Source: a virus. Taken from it: a stretch of 64,000 bases of DNA. Made by a program: the position numbers and the translations under genes. The notes beneath the pieces were generated by a model. That model was not told the origin of the DNA. It did not search any database and saw only the letters and a list, made by a program, of their open reading frames with translations. Below, piece by piece: positions 29,769 through 37,306 of this stretch. How positions within the stretch are numbered: position 1 is the stretch's first letter; every line of letters starts with the position of its first letter. The stretch covers positions 1-64,000 of IMG/VR virus record IMGVR_UViG_3300014325_000011, one strand, 5' to 3'.

Positions 29769-31756
29769 GACGCCTTCTGGCGTGGGCGGCGGCGCTGGTC
29801 ATTGTGGTCGGCGCCGCCAGTCCGCTCGCGCTCGCCACCCCGGCCCACGCGGACGGCGTCAACGTCGGTGCCGCGATTGCCTTCGCGCGGGCGCAGGTCG
29901 GCAAGCCCTACGTGCTCGGTGCGAACGGGCCGAACTCGTGGGACTGCTCCAGCCTCGTCCAACATGCCTACGCCGCCGCCGGCCTCGCCCTGCCGCGGGT
30001 GACCACAGAGCAGATCGGCGCCGCCGGCTGGGTACCCCTCTCGCAGATCCAGCCCGGCGACCTTGTGTTCCGCTCTGGGTCCGAGGCCGAGAAGCCTGGC
30101 CATGTCGGTCTGTACGCAGGCGGCGGGCAGGTCATCGAAGCCAAGGGCTCCGCCTGGGGCACCGTCGTCACCCCCCTGTCGGTGTGGCATCCCCTCGCGG
30201 TGATCCGCCCCGGCGCGCCGGGCGTCAACGGCTTCATCGACCAGGCTGCGGCCCGGACCGGTGTTCCCCGGGATCTCCTGCGTGCCCAGATTTGGCATGA
30301 GTCCGGCTTCAACCCGACGATCGGTTCACCTGCCGGCGCGCAGGGCATCGGCCAGTTCATGCCCACCACTTGGAACGACGGGCACGGCGGCGGCCGTGGG
30401 GTCGACGGCAACGGCGACGGGAAGAGGAACATCCTCGACCCGGCCGACGCCATCCCTGCGATGGCTGACATGGACGCCGACCTGATCCGCGCCAACAACG
30501 GCGACATCGGCATGGCCCTGGCCGCGTACAACGCCGGACAGGGAGCCGTCAACAAGTTCCACGGCATCCCGCCTTACACAGAGACCCAGAACTACGTCAC
30601 GAACATCCTTGCCTCCGCAGACCTGAAACCCGGCCGGATCGACCTCCATCCCACCGCGCCACCGGCCCCGCCGATCGCCACACTGGTCCGGGAAGCGGCC
30701 ATCGCCGCACTGCCCACACCGGTACTTCCCACCAGCGTTGTGGACTGGGTAGGAGACCTCACCTGGGCTCTACTCACCATCGCCGCCGGGCTGACGCTTC
30801 TTCGCTGGCTCGCCCCGCATCTCTACACAGCATGGAAGGCCCGCGCGCAGAAAGCCACACGCCGCATGTACGCCACAGTCCGTACCCGGCCAAGGCCACA
30901 GCGCAGCACACCGACCGCCCGGTGGATCGCGCGGGAGTACACCGCGCGGGCCACAGTCGCCGCGGAACGAGGTGCGGTCAAGGGTGCGGCGATCCGCGAC
31001 GGCCGGGCCTATCGCCACACGCGCCTTGCTGTCACCACACGGCGCGCCCAGCCAACACCACACCGCTCCGGACGAGCACCGCATAGGCCGCCGCTGACTC
31101 GCCACACCACACCCGGCAGCACACAGGGTCGCCCCGTCATCCTCGCCGTCCTGTCCGGGCTGCGGTCAGGACTCGGCTGGCTCGCCACACTGCGCCGGCC
31201 CCCGAACACCACACCGCTTCCGAACACCACACAACCCGGGTCGACACCACATGCCGGAAGGCCACACGCTTACGCGCCCCCGCCGAACACCACACCCACC
31301 CCTCCGGCCGACACCACACCCCTCGTTGGAGTGGTCGAAGCCAGACCACACCGCCCTGACTGGACACCGCACACCAGGAGCCGACCCATGGACCTGCCCA
31401 CCCCGCTGTACAACGCGAAGTGGCGCGAACATCTGACGAACCCCAGCTTCGAGGCCGGTCTCCAGACCCGGCATGCGATCACCTCCCTCGAACTCGACTA
31501 CACACACGAGGTCGACGCCGTCGCCGAATACCTCATGGAGCTGTGCTCGGGCCTGTCCGAAGCACTCACCGTCTATCACGACGAGGTGCATGTCCGCGAC
31601 TACGACGAGTCGATCGTCGTCGACATCGCCGCTGCCGCCGAAGACCTCAACAGAGCCGCGAACAACCTGTTCGCAGCCCACAAGGCGTTCCCCGAGAAGC
31701 ACCCGGACTACTTCAAGGTCAAGGGCGCCCGCGGCATCGAACGCATCGGCGCCTGA
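29765..31756 (+). CDS. Secreted NlpC/P60 peptidase plus lytic transglycosylase, with unusual C-terminal extension
   Basis: 663 residues. Signal peptide 1-29 (cleavage near A-H-A). An NlpC/P60 domain (35-150) has catalytic C61 in W-D-C-S-S-L-V-Q and H113 in G-H-V-G-L-Y. A lytic transglycosylase (SLT) domain (155-282) has E179 in H-E-S-G-F-N, G-I-G-Q-F-M and A-A-Y-N-A-G-Q-G; a calcium-like loop D-G-N-G-D-G-K lies inside. A membrane span near 325-345, a basic Pro/Thr-rich region and a helical domain from about 542 follow. The last could start separately at ATG 31388 (AGGAG 7 nt upstream). Likely opens peptidoglycan for DNA transfer. Confidence 0.85.
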   Translation: MRRLLAWAAALVIVVGAASPLALATPAHADGVNVGAAIAFARAQVGKPYVLGANGPNSWDCSSLVQHAYAAAGLALPRVTTEQIGAAGWVPLSQIQPGDLVFRSGSEAEKPGHVGLYAGGGQVIEAKGSAWGTVVTPLSVWHPLAVIRPGAPGVNGFIDQAAARTGVPRDLLRAQIWHESGFNPTIGSPAGAQGIGQFMPTTWNDGHGGGRGVDGNGDGKRNILDPADAIPAMADMDADLIRANNGDIGMALAAYNAGQGAVNKFHGIPPYTETQNYVTNILASADLKPGRIDLHPTAPPAPPIATLVREAAIAALPTPVLPTSVVDWVGDLTWALLTIAAGLTLLRWLAPHLYTAWKARAQKATRRMYATVRTRPRPQRSTPTARWIAREYTARATVAAERGAVKGAAIRDGRAYRHTRLAVTTRRAQPTPHRSGRAPHRPPLTRHTTPGSTQGRPVILAVLSGLRSGLGWLATLRRPPNTTPLPNTTQPGSTPHAGRPHAYAPPPNTTPTPPADTTPLVGVVEARPHRPDWTPHTRSRPMDLPTPLYNAKWREHLTNPSFEAGLQTRHAITSLELDYTHEVDAVAEYLMELCSGLSEALTVYHDEVHVRDYDESIVVDIAAAAEDLNRAANNLFAAHKAFPEKHPDYFKVKGARGIERIGA

Positions 31757-32195
31757 CCGTCACCACACAGAACGTCCGACCTTCGAGAGGCCCGACCGCA
31801 CATGTCACCGGAGCCCCGCGCCCAGCTCGCCGTCACCACACGGCGCACCACCCCTGCCCGGGAACACCACACCCCCGCTCGCCACACCACACCGAGGTTC
31901 CGTCTCGCTGTGGCCGCACCCTCCGTGGCTGTGGTCGCCGCGGCGGTGGCCGGTGTGGTGATCGGCCTGTGGTGGGTCGTGCTGCTGTGTGGTGTTCTCG
32001 CGGTCACCACGGTCGGGTTGGTAACGGCCCGGCGGGGTGTGGCCACAGGGCTCCGCCGGGAACTCGTCACCGCCGCGGCTGGTGTGGTGACGGTCGCCGT
32101 TGCTGCGGCGGCCGGTGTGGTGATCCATCTTGCGATCCCCATCGTCATCCTCACTATCGGGGCAACGGTGCGGATCACCACACACCCGACCACAC
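31033..32195. repeat. CACCACAC octamer cluster, candidate translocase recognition sites
   Basis: Sixteen copies of CACCACAC or its complement lie in 1.16 kb. Plus-strand copies start at 31033, 31056, 31105, 31207, 31225, 31288, 31312, 31761, 31834, 31865, 31885 and 32176. Minus-strand copies lie at 31953-31960, 31987-31994, 32082-32089 and 32115-32122. Two further 7-mers ACCACAC occur at 31345 and 32189. The first eleven all point the same way. Copies fall in more than one reading frame and one is intergenic, so peptide repeats do not explain them. Confidence 0.6.
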
Positions 32196-33721
32196 GGGCT
32201 CGCCGTGAAGCCGAGAAGGCCACACAGGCCCGCCAGGCTGAGCTTGTGGCCTACGCCGACGACTGGCCACGCATCGTCCGTCTCGCGAAGCTTCCGAAGG
32301 ATGTTCTTCTCAACGGTCCGGTCATCGACCGCGCCCCGCTCGGACGTACCTACCGGGTCTGCACCCGCAAGGAAGACGGCGACATCGGCTTCCTCGCGGG
32401 CATGGTGCCCGGTCTGACCGTGGCCCTAGATCAGCCCTGGGGTGCGGTCACTGTCGAGGTGTCGAACAAGTGGCCGCGGGAGGCGTTCGTCCACGTCAAC
32501 GACGGCGATCCGCAGGAAGTCGCCCGCGCCACCACCGAGATCCGGCCTGTCGACACGATCGTCGACACGGAACTGTTCGTCGGCGCCTACCGGGCCGACG
32601 GGTCACCGTATGCGCTGCGCTGGTTCGACTCGGAGGTTGGCACCCGCCATCAGATGTCGGTTGGCGACATGGGCATGGGCAAGTCGTCGATCAACATTCG
32701 TGCGTTTGCCCAGCTCCAGGACGCCAGAGACTGGACGATCGTCTGTATCGACGGCGCCCGACGAGACTTCGGCCCGTGGGCGAAAGCGGGGGCCTTCTTC
32801 CGCTACGCCACCGACCCGGCGGACGCCCTGAACATCCTCCTGACCTTGGAGTATGTCCTCGAAGGCCGCGAGCAGTTCATGGACGACAACGGCTGGCGAG
32901 TATGGCAGCCATCGGCCCTGCACCCGGTCCTCGTCGTACTCATCGAAGAAATTGCCAAGTATGCGGAGCATCCCGTTGTGGGCCGGAAGATTCAAAGCAT
33001 TTTGGCCCGTTCGTCGAAGCGGATGCGCGCTGCCGGCATCAAGTTTGTGACCTCCACGCAGACAGGCACAGGCGGCGGTGTTGGCGGCTACGAGTTCCGG
33101 CGGATGATGCAGGACCGGCTGCACTTCTACTCAGTCGAGTCGACAGGGTTTCTGGTCCGCTCGAAGCCTGCCTGGCCGGGAGACATTGGCGAGTTCGCCG
33201 GCTACCTGTTCGCCGAGTCGCTTCGCGAGAAGACCGGGATGCTCATCAAGGCGGCGTGGACGCCGGACGAGGACCGGCCGGACATCATCGCGAACATCGC
33301 CGCGCACATCGCCCGTCCGGAGGATGAATGGCTGGCCGCCGAGCAGGCCCGGGTCCGTGCGGAAATGCCCGCCGACGACGCTCCCGCCACTCCGGCATCC
33401 GCCGTTCCCGCCTCTGCGGATACGCAAACTGTCGAGGGCGAGTACACGGTCCTGTCGGTCCACAAGCCGCCCGTGAAGACCCTCCCCCCGAAGGCGCCGG
33501 AGATGACGTGGGACCAGGCCAGGCGGACTTTGAATGCCATGGTCGAGGATGCGAAGGAACGCGGGGTGGTGATGAAGGAGATCGAGGCCGTGACGGGGCG
33601 GAAGCGCACGTGGATTCGAGACAATCTGACGAATCCGGCGATCGAAGCAGGGTCGATTGTGTGTGTCCGCTCGGGTCGGGATCATCGGTATACGGCTGTC
33701 GAGTACGCCTCCGCCGCATGA
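31802..33721 (+). CDS. FtsK/SpoIIIE/TraB-like DNA translocase
   Basis: 639 residues. A Thr/Arg/His-rich N-terminus is followed by two to four membrane spans (about 35-125). The motor domain has Walker A G-D-M-G-M-G-K-S-S (K294) and a Walker B-like strand V-L-V-V-L-I-E-E, with E in place of the usual D. S-T-Q-T-G-T-G-G-G follows. A Pro/Ala linker leads to a C-terminal winged helix (about 570-639: T-W-D-Q-A-R-R-T-L-N ... G-R-K-R-T-W-I-R-D-N). This matches TraB of Streptomyces plasmids, a hexameric pump of double-stranded DNA whose winged helix reads 8-bp repeats. The octamer array at 31033-32195 is a natural target. Confidence 0.85.
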   Translation: MSPEPRAQLAVTTRRTTPAREHHTPARHTTPRFRLAVAAPSVAVVAAAVAGVVIGLWWVVLLCGVLAVTTVGLVTARRGVATGLRRELVTAAAGVVTVAVAAAAGVVIHLAIPIVILTIGATVRITTHPTTRARREAEKATQARQAELVAYADDWPRIVRLAKLPKDVLLNGPVIDRAPLGRTYRVCTRKEDGDIGFLAGMVPGLTVALDQPWGAVTVEVSNKWPREAFVHVNDGDPQEVARATTEIRPVDTIVDTELFVGAYRADGSPYALRWFDSEVGTRHQMSVGDMGMGKSSINIRAFAQLQDARDWTIVCIDGARRDFGPWAKAGAFFRYATDPADALNILLTLEYVLEGREQFMDDNGWRVWQPSALHPVLVVLIEEIAKYAEHPVVGRKIQSILARSSKRMRAAGIKFVTSTQTGTGGGVGGYEFRRMMQDRLHFYSVESTGFLVRSKPAWPGDIGEFAGYLFAESLREKTGMLIKAAWTPDEDRPDIIANIAAHIARPEDEWLAAEQARVRAEMPADDAPATPASAVPASADTQTVEGEYTVLSVHKPPVKTLPPKAPEMTWDQARRTLNAMVEDAKERGVVMKEIEAVTGRKRTWIRDNLTNPAIEAGSIVCVRSGRDHRYTAVEYASAA

Positions 33722-33867
33722 TCGTTAACCCCACTCCCCCACCGGGGGTGGCTGCACGCTGCGTGATGCTGCCGGACCCTGCCGTTGATCTACCGTCTCG
33801 CGCACGCGCGCGCGTAAGGGTGCCTGTGGCAGGGTCCACGGCAGCGGCAGCGGCAGCATCCCAGTAG
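33718..33867 (+). CDS. Possible small ORF after the translocase
   Basis: 49 residues with an ATGA overlap, but low complexity (Pro, Ala, Arg) and containing the arms of a large inverted repeat. Could be a short coupled gene or simply the terminator region. Confidence 0.25.
   Translation: MIVNPTPPPGVAARCVMLPDPAVDLPSRARARVRVPVAGSTAAAAAASQ
33766..33859. terminator. Nested inverted repeats between convergent genes
   Basis: GGACCCTGCC (33774-33783) with GGCAGGGTCC (33828-33837), nested within ATGCTGCC (33766-33773) and GGCAGCAT (33852-33859). The central loop has an alternating CG run and GGCAGC trinucleotide-like repeats follow. Located between the translocase stop and the stop of the leftward HTH gene, as expected for a bidirectional terminator. 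Confidence 0.5.
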
Positions 33868-33870
33868 GGG

Positions 33871-34125
33871 CTATCCGTCACTCTCCGTAGCAGACTCCGG
33901 GGGTTGGTGAGTCTGGTTCCGCGCCGCGTTCGCCGCCGCGACGACCCGCTGAACCGTCTTCCGCGTAATGCTGAGAATGTCCGCGATCTCGTCGTAGTCG
34001 AGCCCGGCGGACACCGCGGCCAGGATCGCGGGGTCCCGCTCCGAGGTGTATTCGCGGTGCAGGTCGGCGAGTCGTCTGAGGTTCGCTCGCGTGGTGTCGG
34101 CGCTGGCCGGTGGGGGAGTGGTCAC
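33871..34125 (-). CDS. HTH regulator, probably leaderless
   Basis: 84 residues from GTG at 34125; TAGACT lies 7 nt upstream as a -10 hexamer, so the mRNA would start at the GTG. Residues about 42-65 (D-Y-D-E-I-A-D-I-L-S-I-T-R-K-T-V-Q-R-V-V-A-A-A) form a sigma/LuxR-type helix-turn-helix. An earlier in-frame start would translate through the palindromic operator. It likely binds that operator (34148-34180) and represses itself and the rightward train of small genes (inference). Confidence 0.7.
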   Translation of the reverse strand: MTTPPPASADTTRANLRRLADLHREYTSERDPAILAAVSAGLDYDEIADILSITRKTVQRVVAAANAARNQTHQPPESATESDG

Positions 34126-34147
34126 AGAGGCGAGTCTACCGGGCGGG

Positions 34148-34180
34148 ACCACACATGGGACATGATGTCCCATGTGTGGT
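34148..34180. promoter_or_regulatory. 33-bp perfect palindromic operator
   Basis: ACCACACATGGGACAT (34148-34163), a central G, then its exact complement (34165-34180). It lies between two divergent leaderless genes. On the plus strand GGGACA (34157-34162), 17 nt and TATGGT (34180-34185) form the promoter of the gene at 34192, with the palindrome covering the spacer. The ends are ACCACAC, the same 7-mer enriched in the translocase region. Confidence 0.75.
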
Positions 34181-34191
34181 ATGGTGGAGAT

Positions 34192-34461
34192 GTGAGCGAG
34201 AACCGGCATCCCGAAGGGCTGCTACCCGGCGACCTCATCGAGTCGCCGTTCCGGTGCGGCCTTCGGATGCGGTTCACCCACACCGGTATCGCGCGACTCG
34301 CCGACGCCATCGACAAGCCGAACCCGGAACTGGACCCAAACGAGCCTGTGCGGCTCGTGTTCGGCGAGGACCCGACGCATGGCGGGTTGGACCGGTGGGT
34401 GCTCGATCTGAACGGCACGGTGCGGCTTGTTGAGGCCATGCCGAGAAAGGGGGAACGGTGA
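34192..34461 (+). CDS. Hypothetical protein, first of the right small-gene train
   Basis: 89 residues from GTG. The -10-like TATGGT ends 6 nt before the GTG, implying a leaderless message. Compact alpha/beta protein (L-P-G-D-L-I-E-S-P-F-R-C-G-L-R-M-R-F ... V-R-L-V-F-G-E-D-P). No family recognised. Probably controlled by the palindrome upstream. Confidence 0.6.
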   Translation: MSENRHPEGLLPGDLIESPFRCGLRMRFTHTGIARLADAIDKPNPELDPNEPVRLVFGEDPTHGGLDRWVLDLNGTVRLVEAMPRKGER

Positions 34462-34712
34462 ACCTGACCGCAGCACGGGAGCAGGTTCTGCGCGCTGTCG
34501 CCCGGGGCGAGGTGACTCGCAACAACCGTGACGACACGCGACCCTGTTGGGATCGAGGCCGCCGGAAGGCGGTCACGGTGCAGGTGAAATGGCTCCGTAA
34601 TGCGGGGATGGTCACCTACAACGTCGACCTTCGTGCAGGGTGGACGCCGGTCACCCTCACGCCTGCCGGCCGCGAGTGGTTGGACGCCAACCCGGAGAAG
34701 GGAGCGGACTGA
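34458..34712 (+). CDS. Small winged-helix-like protein
   Basis: 84 residues from GTG (GTGA overlap). A-R-E-Q-V-L-R-A-V-A-R-G-E-V then V-K-W-L-R-N-A-G-M-V and L-T-P-A-G-R-E-W-L follow a MarR/PadR-like winged-helix layout, where the last strand-turn-helix is typical. DNA binding is plausible; target unknown. Confidence 0.55.
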   Translation: MNLTAAREQVLRAVARGEVTRNNRDDTRPCWDRGRRKAVTVQVKWLRNAGMVTYNVDLRAGWTPVTLTPAGREWLDANPEKGAD

Positions 34713-34713
34713 G

Positions 34714-34992
34714 ATGGACACCGTGTTCGTGCTGACGTTCACCGACTGGACGAACTCCAAGAGGTGGGGTGACCGGCCGTTCGCGGCGGCCGTCTCACTG
34801 GACCTGGCGAAAGCCGATGCCGCAGATGTGGCCACGCACAGTCTGGGCGACATGGTCGTGGACGACTGGTCGGAGATCGTCGATGGCGACTGGGAGACGC
34901 CGGTGTGGGTCGCCCCGGTCGTCGAGCCGTTCGTGATGCGACGGCAGGTTGGCGTGTTCGAGATCCGCGCCTTCAAGGTTCGGGAGGGCTGA
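34714..34992 (+). CDS. Hypothetical protein, paralog of the 35364 gene
   Basis: 92 residues with GGAG upstream. Shares with the protein at 35364-35639 the frame F-V-L-[TS], W-x-x-I-x-G-D-x-W, P-x-[FL] and a V-G-x-[FL]-E-I end. A beta-sandwich-like small fold is possible. Function unknown. Confidence 0.55.
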   Translation: MDTVFVLTFTDWTNSKRWGDRPFAAAVSLDLAKADAADVATHSLGDMVVDDWSEIVDGDWETPVWVAPVVEPFVMRRQVGVFEIRAFKVREG

Positions 34993-34995
34993 ACG

Positions 34996-35364
34996 GTGGC
35001 CGACTTGAACTGGGTCCAGGTGGGCGCGAAGGTCGCCAGCATGGGCCACACCTCGCTGAGCATCACAACCGTTGAGAAGATCACCGCAACGCAGATCGTC
35101 CTGGCGAACGGAAGCCGTTACTCGCGCAACACGGGCCGCAAGGTAGGCGCCACCGCCTACGACACGCACGAGCTGCTTCCGGTCGACCACCCGCGGATCC
35201 GCGATCGTCGAATCCGCGCCCAGATCCGCCAGCTCGGACACAAGGTCGACGAGCTGTGTCTCGGCATTAAAAGCAGCGACGAGGCCGCGTCGGTGCTGGC
35301 CGAGGTTGAGAAGGCGGTTGCGGCGACCCGTAAGCGAATCACTGAACTTGGAGGGGAGAGCTGA
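34996..35364 (+). CDS. Hypothetical protein with helical C-terminus
   Basis: 122 residues from GTG. A barrel-like N-terminal part (W-V-Q-V-G-A-K-V-A-S-M ... I-V-L-A-N-G-S-R-Y) is followed by two long helices (I-R-A-Q-I-R-Q-L-G-H-K-V-D-E-L; A-S-V-L-A-E-V-E-K-A-V-A-A-T). Preceded by the recurrent GGAGGGCTGA-x-CGGTGGCC junction. Confidence 0.6.
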   Translation: MADLNWVQVGAKVASMGHTSLSITTVEKITATQIVLANGSRYSRNTGRKVGATAYDTHELLPVDHPRIRDRRIRAQIRQLGHKVDELCLGIKSSDEAASVLAEVEKAVAATRKRITELGGES

Positions 35365-35639
35365 TGGACCCGCTGTTCGTGCTGTCCCATGTGGCCTACA
35401 CCGGGTACACGGTCGGATCGGTCTACCCGTTTCGCTCGCTCGCCGGCGCGCAGAAAGCGGCTGACAACTGGGCTGAGGACGTGTCTGGCACGCCGACAGG
35501 TGAGTTCGACGCCTGGCGCGGCTGGGAGCACATCGACGGCGACGACTGGGACCGCACGATGTGGCGCCGCCCGCTGTTCTACAAGGGTGCCGAAGTGGGC
35601 GCGCTGGAGATCGTCCAGTTCGACGAGATCGGCGACTAG
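35364..35639 (+). CDS. Hypothetical protein, paralog of the 34714 gene
   Basis: 91 residues; ATG overlaps the preceding stop. D-P-L-F-V-L-S-H, W-E-H-I-D-G-D-D-W, V-G-A-L-E-I-V-Q-F match the pattern in the gene two positions upstream. Tandem duplication with divergence is likely. Confidence 0.55.
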   Translation: MDPLFVLSHVAYTGYTVGSVYPFRSLAGAQKAADNWAEDVSGTPTGEFDAWRGWEHIDGDDWDRTMWRRPLFYKGAEVGALEIVQFDEIGD

Positions 35640-35641
35640 CC

Positions 35642-35929
35642 ATGCAGCGCGGCGGCCGTACCGGCGGCGTGTCCGACTGGTCGGCCGGCCGGATACACGG
35701 ACGGTCGGCCAGCCGCGCCGCATGGAGACAACAGGCAGTCGACGACCAGATGGGGGAGGGCATGTTCTTCGCCGGTGACGAGTATGCGGGCGACGAGGTC
35801 ACCTCGGGGCCGTACAGCGGTCTGGATGACCCGGACGCCGACGACTACCAGTACGACGATCTTGACGCCGATGTGGCCGACGGCTGGGACTACGACCGCG
35901 AGTACGACGACAACGAGGGGGACGACTGA
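35642..35929 (+). CDS. Acidic Tyr/Asp-rich protein
   Basis: 95 residues. A basic N-terminal third (R-T-G-G-V-S-D-W-S-A-G-R) is followed by a strongly acidic, Tyr-containing tail (D-A-D-D-Y-Q-Y-D-D-L-D-A-D-V). Such DNA-mimic-like tails occur in inhibitors of DNA-binding host proteins, but this is only a compositional hint. Confidence 0.5.
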   Translation: MQRGGRTGGVSDWSAGRIHGRSASRAAWRQQAVDDQMGEGMFFAGDEYAGDEVTSGPYSGLDDPDADDYQYDDLDADVADGWDYDREYDDNEGDD

Positions 35930-36225
35930 TGGGACTCGACATGGCGAAGGTTCGCGAACTCGCGGACGCGGCTGGTGACAGCGGCGACGCCGTGTTCCAA
36001 CTTGGCCAGGAGTTGCTGGGCGCCGAGTACCGGATCGACCGGTCGCTTCACCAGATCCGCGCCGCCTTGGACGAGATCGACAGGGAGCGCGCCCGCGGCC
36101 GGGAGACCGGCGGCATCAACGGCCTGTCGGGAGGCGAACTGGTCGAGCTGTTGACGTCGTTGGGTGAGCGGAACGCGCTGATCCGGGCTGCGAAGCGGCT
36201 CGGCGTCGACGTGACGGCGCTCTGA
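35929..36225 (+). CDS. Helical protein
   Basis: 98 residues, ATG overlapping the preceding stop. Helical throughout (V-R-E-L-A-D-A-A-G-D; R-S-L-H-Q-I-R-A-A-L-D-E-I-D-R-E) with a Gly-rich break near residue 62. No family recognised. Confidence 0.55.
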   Translation: MGLDMAKVRELADAAGDSGDAVFQLGQELLGAEYRIDRSLHQIRAALDEIDRERARGRETGGINGLSGGELVELLTSLGERNALIRAAKRLGVDVTAL

Positions 36226-36233
36226 GGGCTGAC

Positions 36234-36644
36234 ATGGACGCACAGGCGGCGGCTGTCGCCCGGGTTGCGGCGAAGAGTCGCCAGTTCTGGGAGGACCTGG
36301 AGACGGCCGCGGTCGGTCTCGGCCCGGACGAGGACCGGCCGACACCCATGGGCCACATCCCGCATCCGGGGGACAGTTGCCGCGCGGTGGGCTGTCCGGG
36401 TGTCGACGGCTACCGGACAGGCGACTGGGGCGACCTGTACGGCGATGTGGGCGACGACGAAGACAACGGGCCCTGCGATTTCGCCTGGGAGGGCGAATGG
36501 CCCGGTGTTGACGGCCCGGTGCTCGTCTGCCAAACCCACGGACAGAAGTCGCCCTGCGAGCACAGCCCGGAGTTCGACGCGTACGAGCGGGAGTGGCCTC
36601 ACCGTCCGTTCGACGTGAGCGACTACCCGCCGAAGAGGGTCTGA
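36234..36644 (+). CDS. Hypothetical His/Cys-containing protein
   Basis: 136 residues. H-I-P-H-P-G-D-S-C-R-A-V-G-C near 40-54 and C-Q-T-H-G-Q-K-S-P-C-E-H near 99-110 could coordinate one or two metals. Acidic elsewhere. Followed by a hairpin (36652-36696). Confidence 0.55.
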   Translation: MDAQAAAVARVAAKSRQFWEDLETAAVGLGPDEDRPTPMGHIPHPGDSCRAVGCPGVDGYRTGDWGDLYGDVGDDEDNGPCDFAWEGEWPGVDGPVLVCQTHGQKSPCEHSPEFDAYEREWPHRPFDVSDYPPKRV

Positions 36645-36651
36645 GTAAGGA

Positions 36652-36696
36652 GCCTTCGCCCCGCCGTGAGCGTGGGGTGTGAAACCCGGCGAAGGC
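36652..36696. promoter_or_regulatory. Hairpin between small genes
   Basis: GCCTTCGCC (36652-36660) pairs with GGCGAAGGC (36688-36696), loop 27 nt. Lies between the stop at 36644 and the GTG at 36728. A second structured stretch follows the next gene (CCTCTG at 37030-37035 with CAGAGG at 37073-37078). These may be weak terminators or processing sites. Confidence 0.4.
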
Positions 36697-36727
36697 GCGC
36701 GGACAGACACAGGACTGAGGAGGAAAA

Positions 36728-37018
36728 GTGTTCGAAGATCCATCGGGCAGCCTTCGGGACGCCATCAGCGCCATCAGCCTAGGTCCACATCCGGGCGACC
36801 CCGAGTGGCTGGCCGACTGTGTGGGGAACGACCGCCAAGCTGACATCAAAGTCGGGTCGGCGGTCACGCCGAACCTTCGGCCGGGAGTGGATGCGCGTCG
36901 CGCGCCGGTCGGGGTTGTGCTGTGGCGGGAGGTGAAGTTCGGCGTCGGGTACTGCGGCGTGCGCTGGGGCGACGGCCGCGAAGGTCAGGCGCCTGCCTGG
37001 TCGCTGCGGATCGCCTGA
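36728..37018 (+). CDS. Hypothetical protein
   Basis: 96 residues from GTG with AGGAGG just upstream. Two strand-rich segments (I-K-V-G-S-A-V-T-P; V-K-F-G-V-G-Y-C-G-V-R-W). Has its own strong ribosome site rather than an overlap, so it may start a new translational unit. Confidence 0.55.
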   Translation: MFEDPSGSLRDAISAISLGPHPGDPEWLADCVGNDRQADIKVGSAVTPNLRPGVDARRAPVGVVLWREVKFGVGYCGVRWGDGREGQAPAWSLRIA

Positions 37019-37111
37019 CGAGCGCAGAACCTCTGGCGCGCTGATTCAAAGCGCCGCCGGGTGGACCCGGGGCAGAGGCACGTAGACAACAGGAACGATC
37101 AAGGGGGAGTA

Positions 37112-37303
37112 ATGAAGGTCAAGCTGACGGCATCGTCGCCGGCTTCGGTCCGGTTCTCGGCGACCCGCACCGTGGATCTCCACATCGACCGCGAGGACTG
37201 GGACGACATGTCCGACGACGAGCGGCACGCGGAGATCGACGCGGCTGTTGAGGCGTACCGCCGGGAGATCGTCGACATCGACACCGAAATCGTGGAGGGC
37301 TGA
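37112..37303 (+). CDS. Small acidic protein
   Basis: 63 residues; GGGGGAG precedes the ATG. A beta hairpin-like start (K-V-K-L-T-A-S-S) and an acidic helical half (W-D-D-M-S-D-D-E-R-H-A-E-I-D-A). Ends in E-I-V-E-G with the ribosome site of the next gene inside its last codons. Confidence 0.55.
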   Translation: MKVKLTASSPASVRFSATRTVDLHIDREDWDDMSDDERHAEIDAAVEAYRREIVDIDTEIVEG

Positions 37304-37306
37304 CCG

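Noticed and set aside
31200-31330. CACCACAC copies explained solely as codons for Asn-Thr-Thr-Pro repeats
   Set aside because: Several copies are in frame as Thr-Thr, but others are out of frame, intergenic, or in the next gene on both strands, so a peptide repeat cannot account for the cluster.
28965-33721. A type IV secretion (VirB/relaxase) system
   Set aside because: No relaxase, coupling protein with VirD4 features or VirB ATPases are present; the set fits single-pump double-stranded DNA transfer instead.
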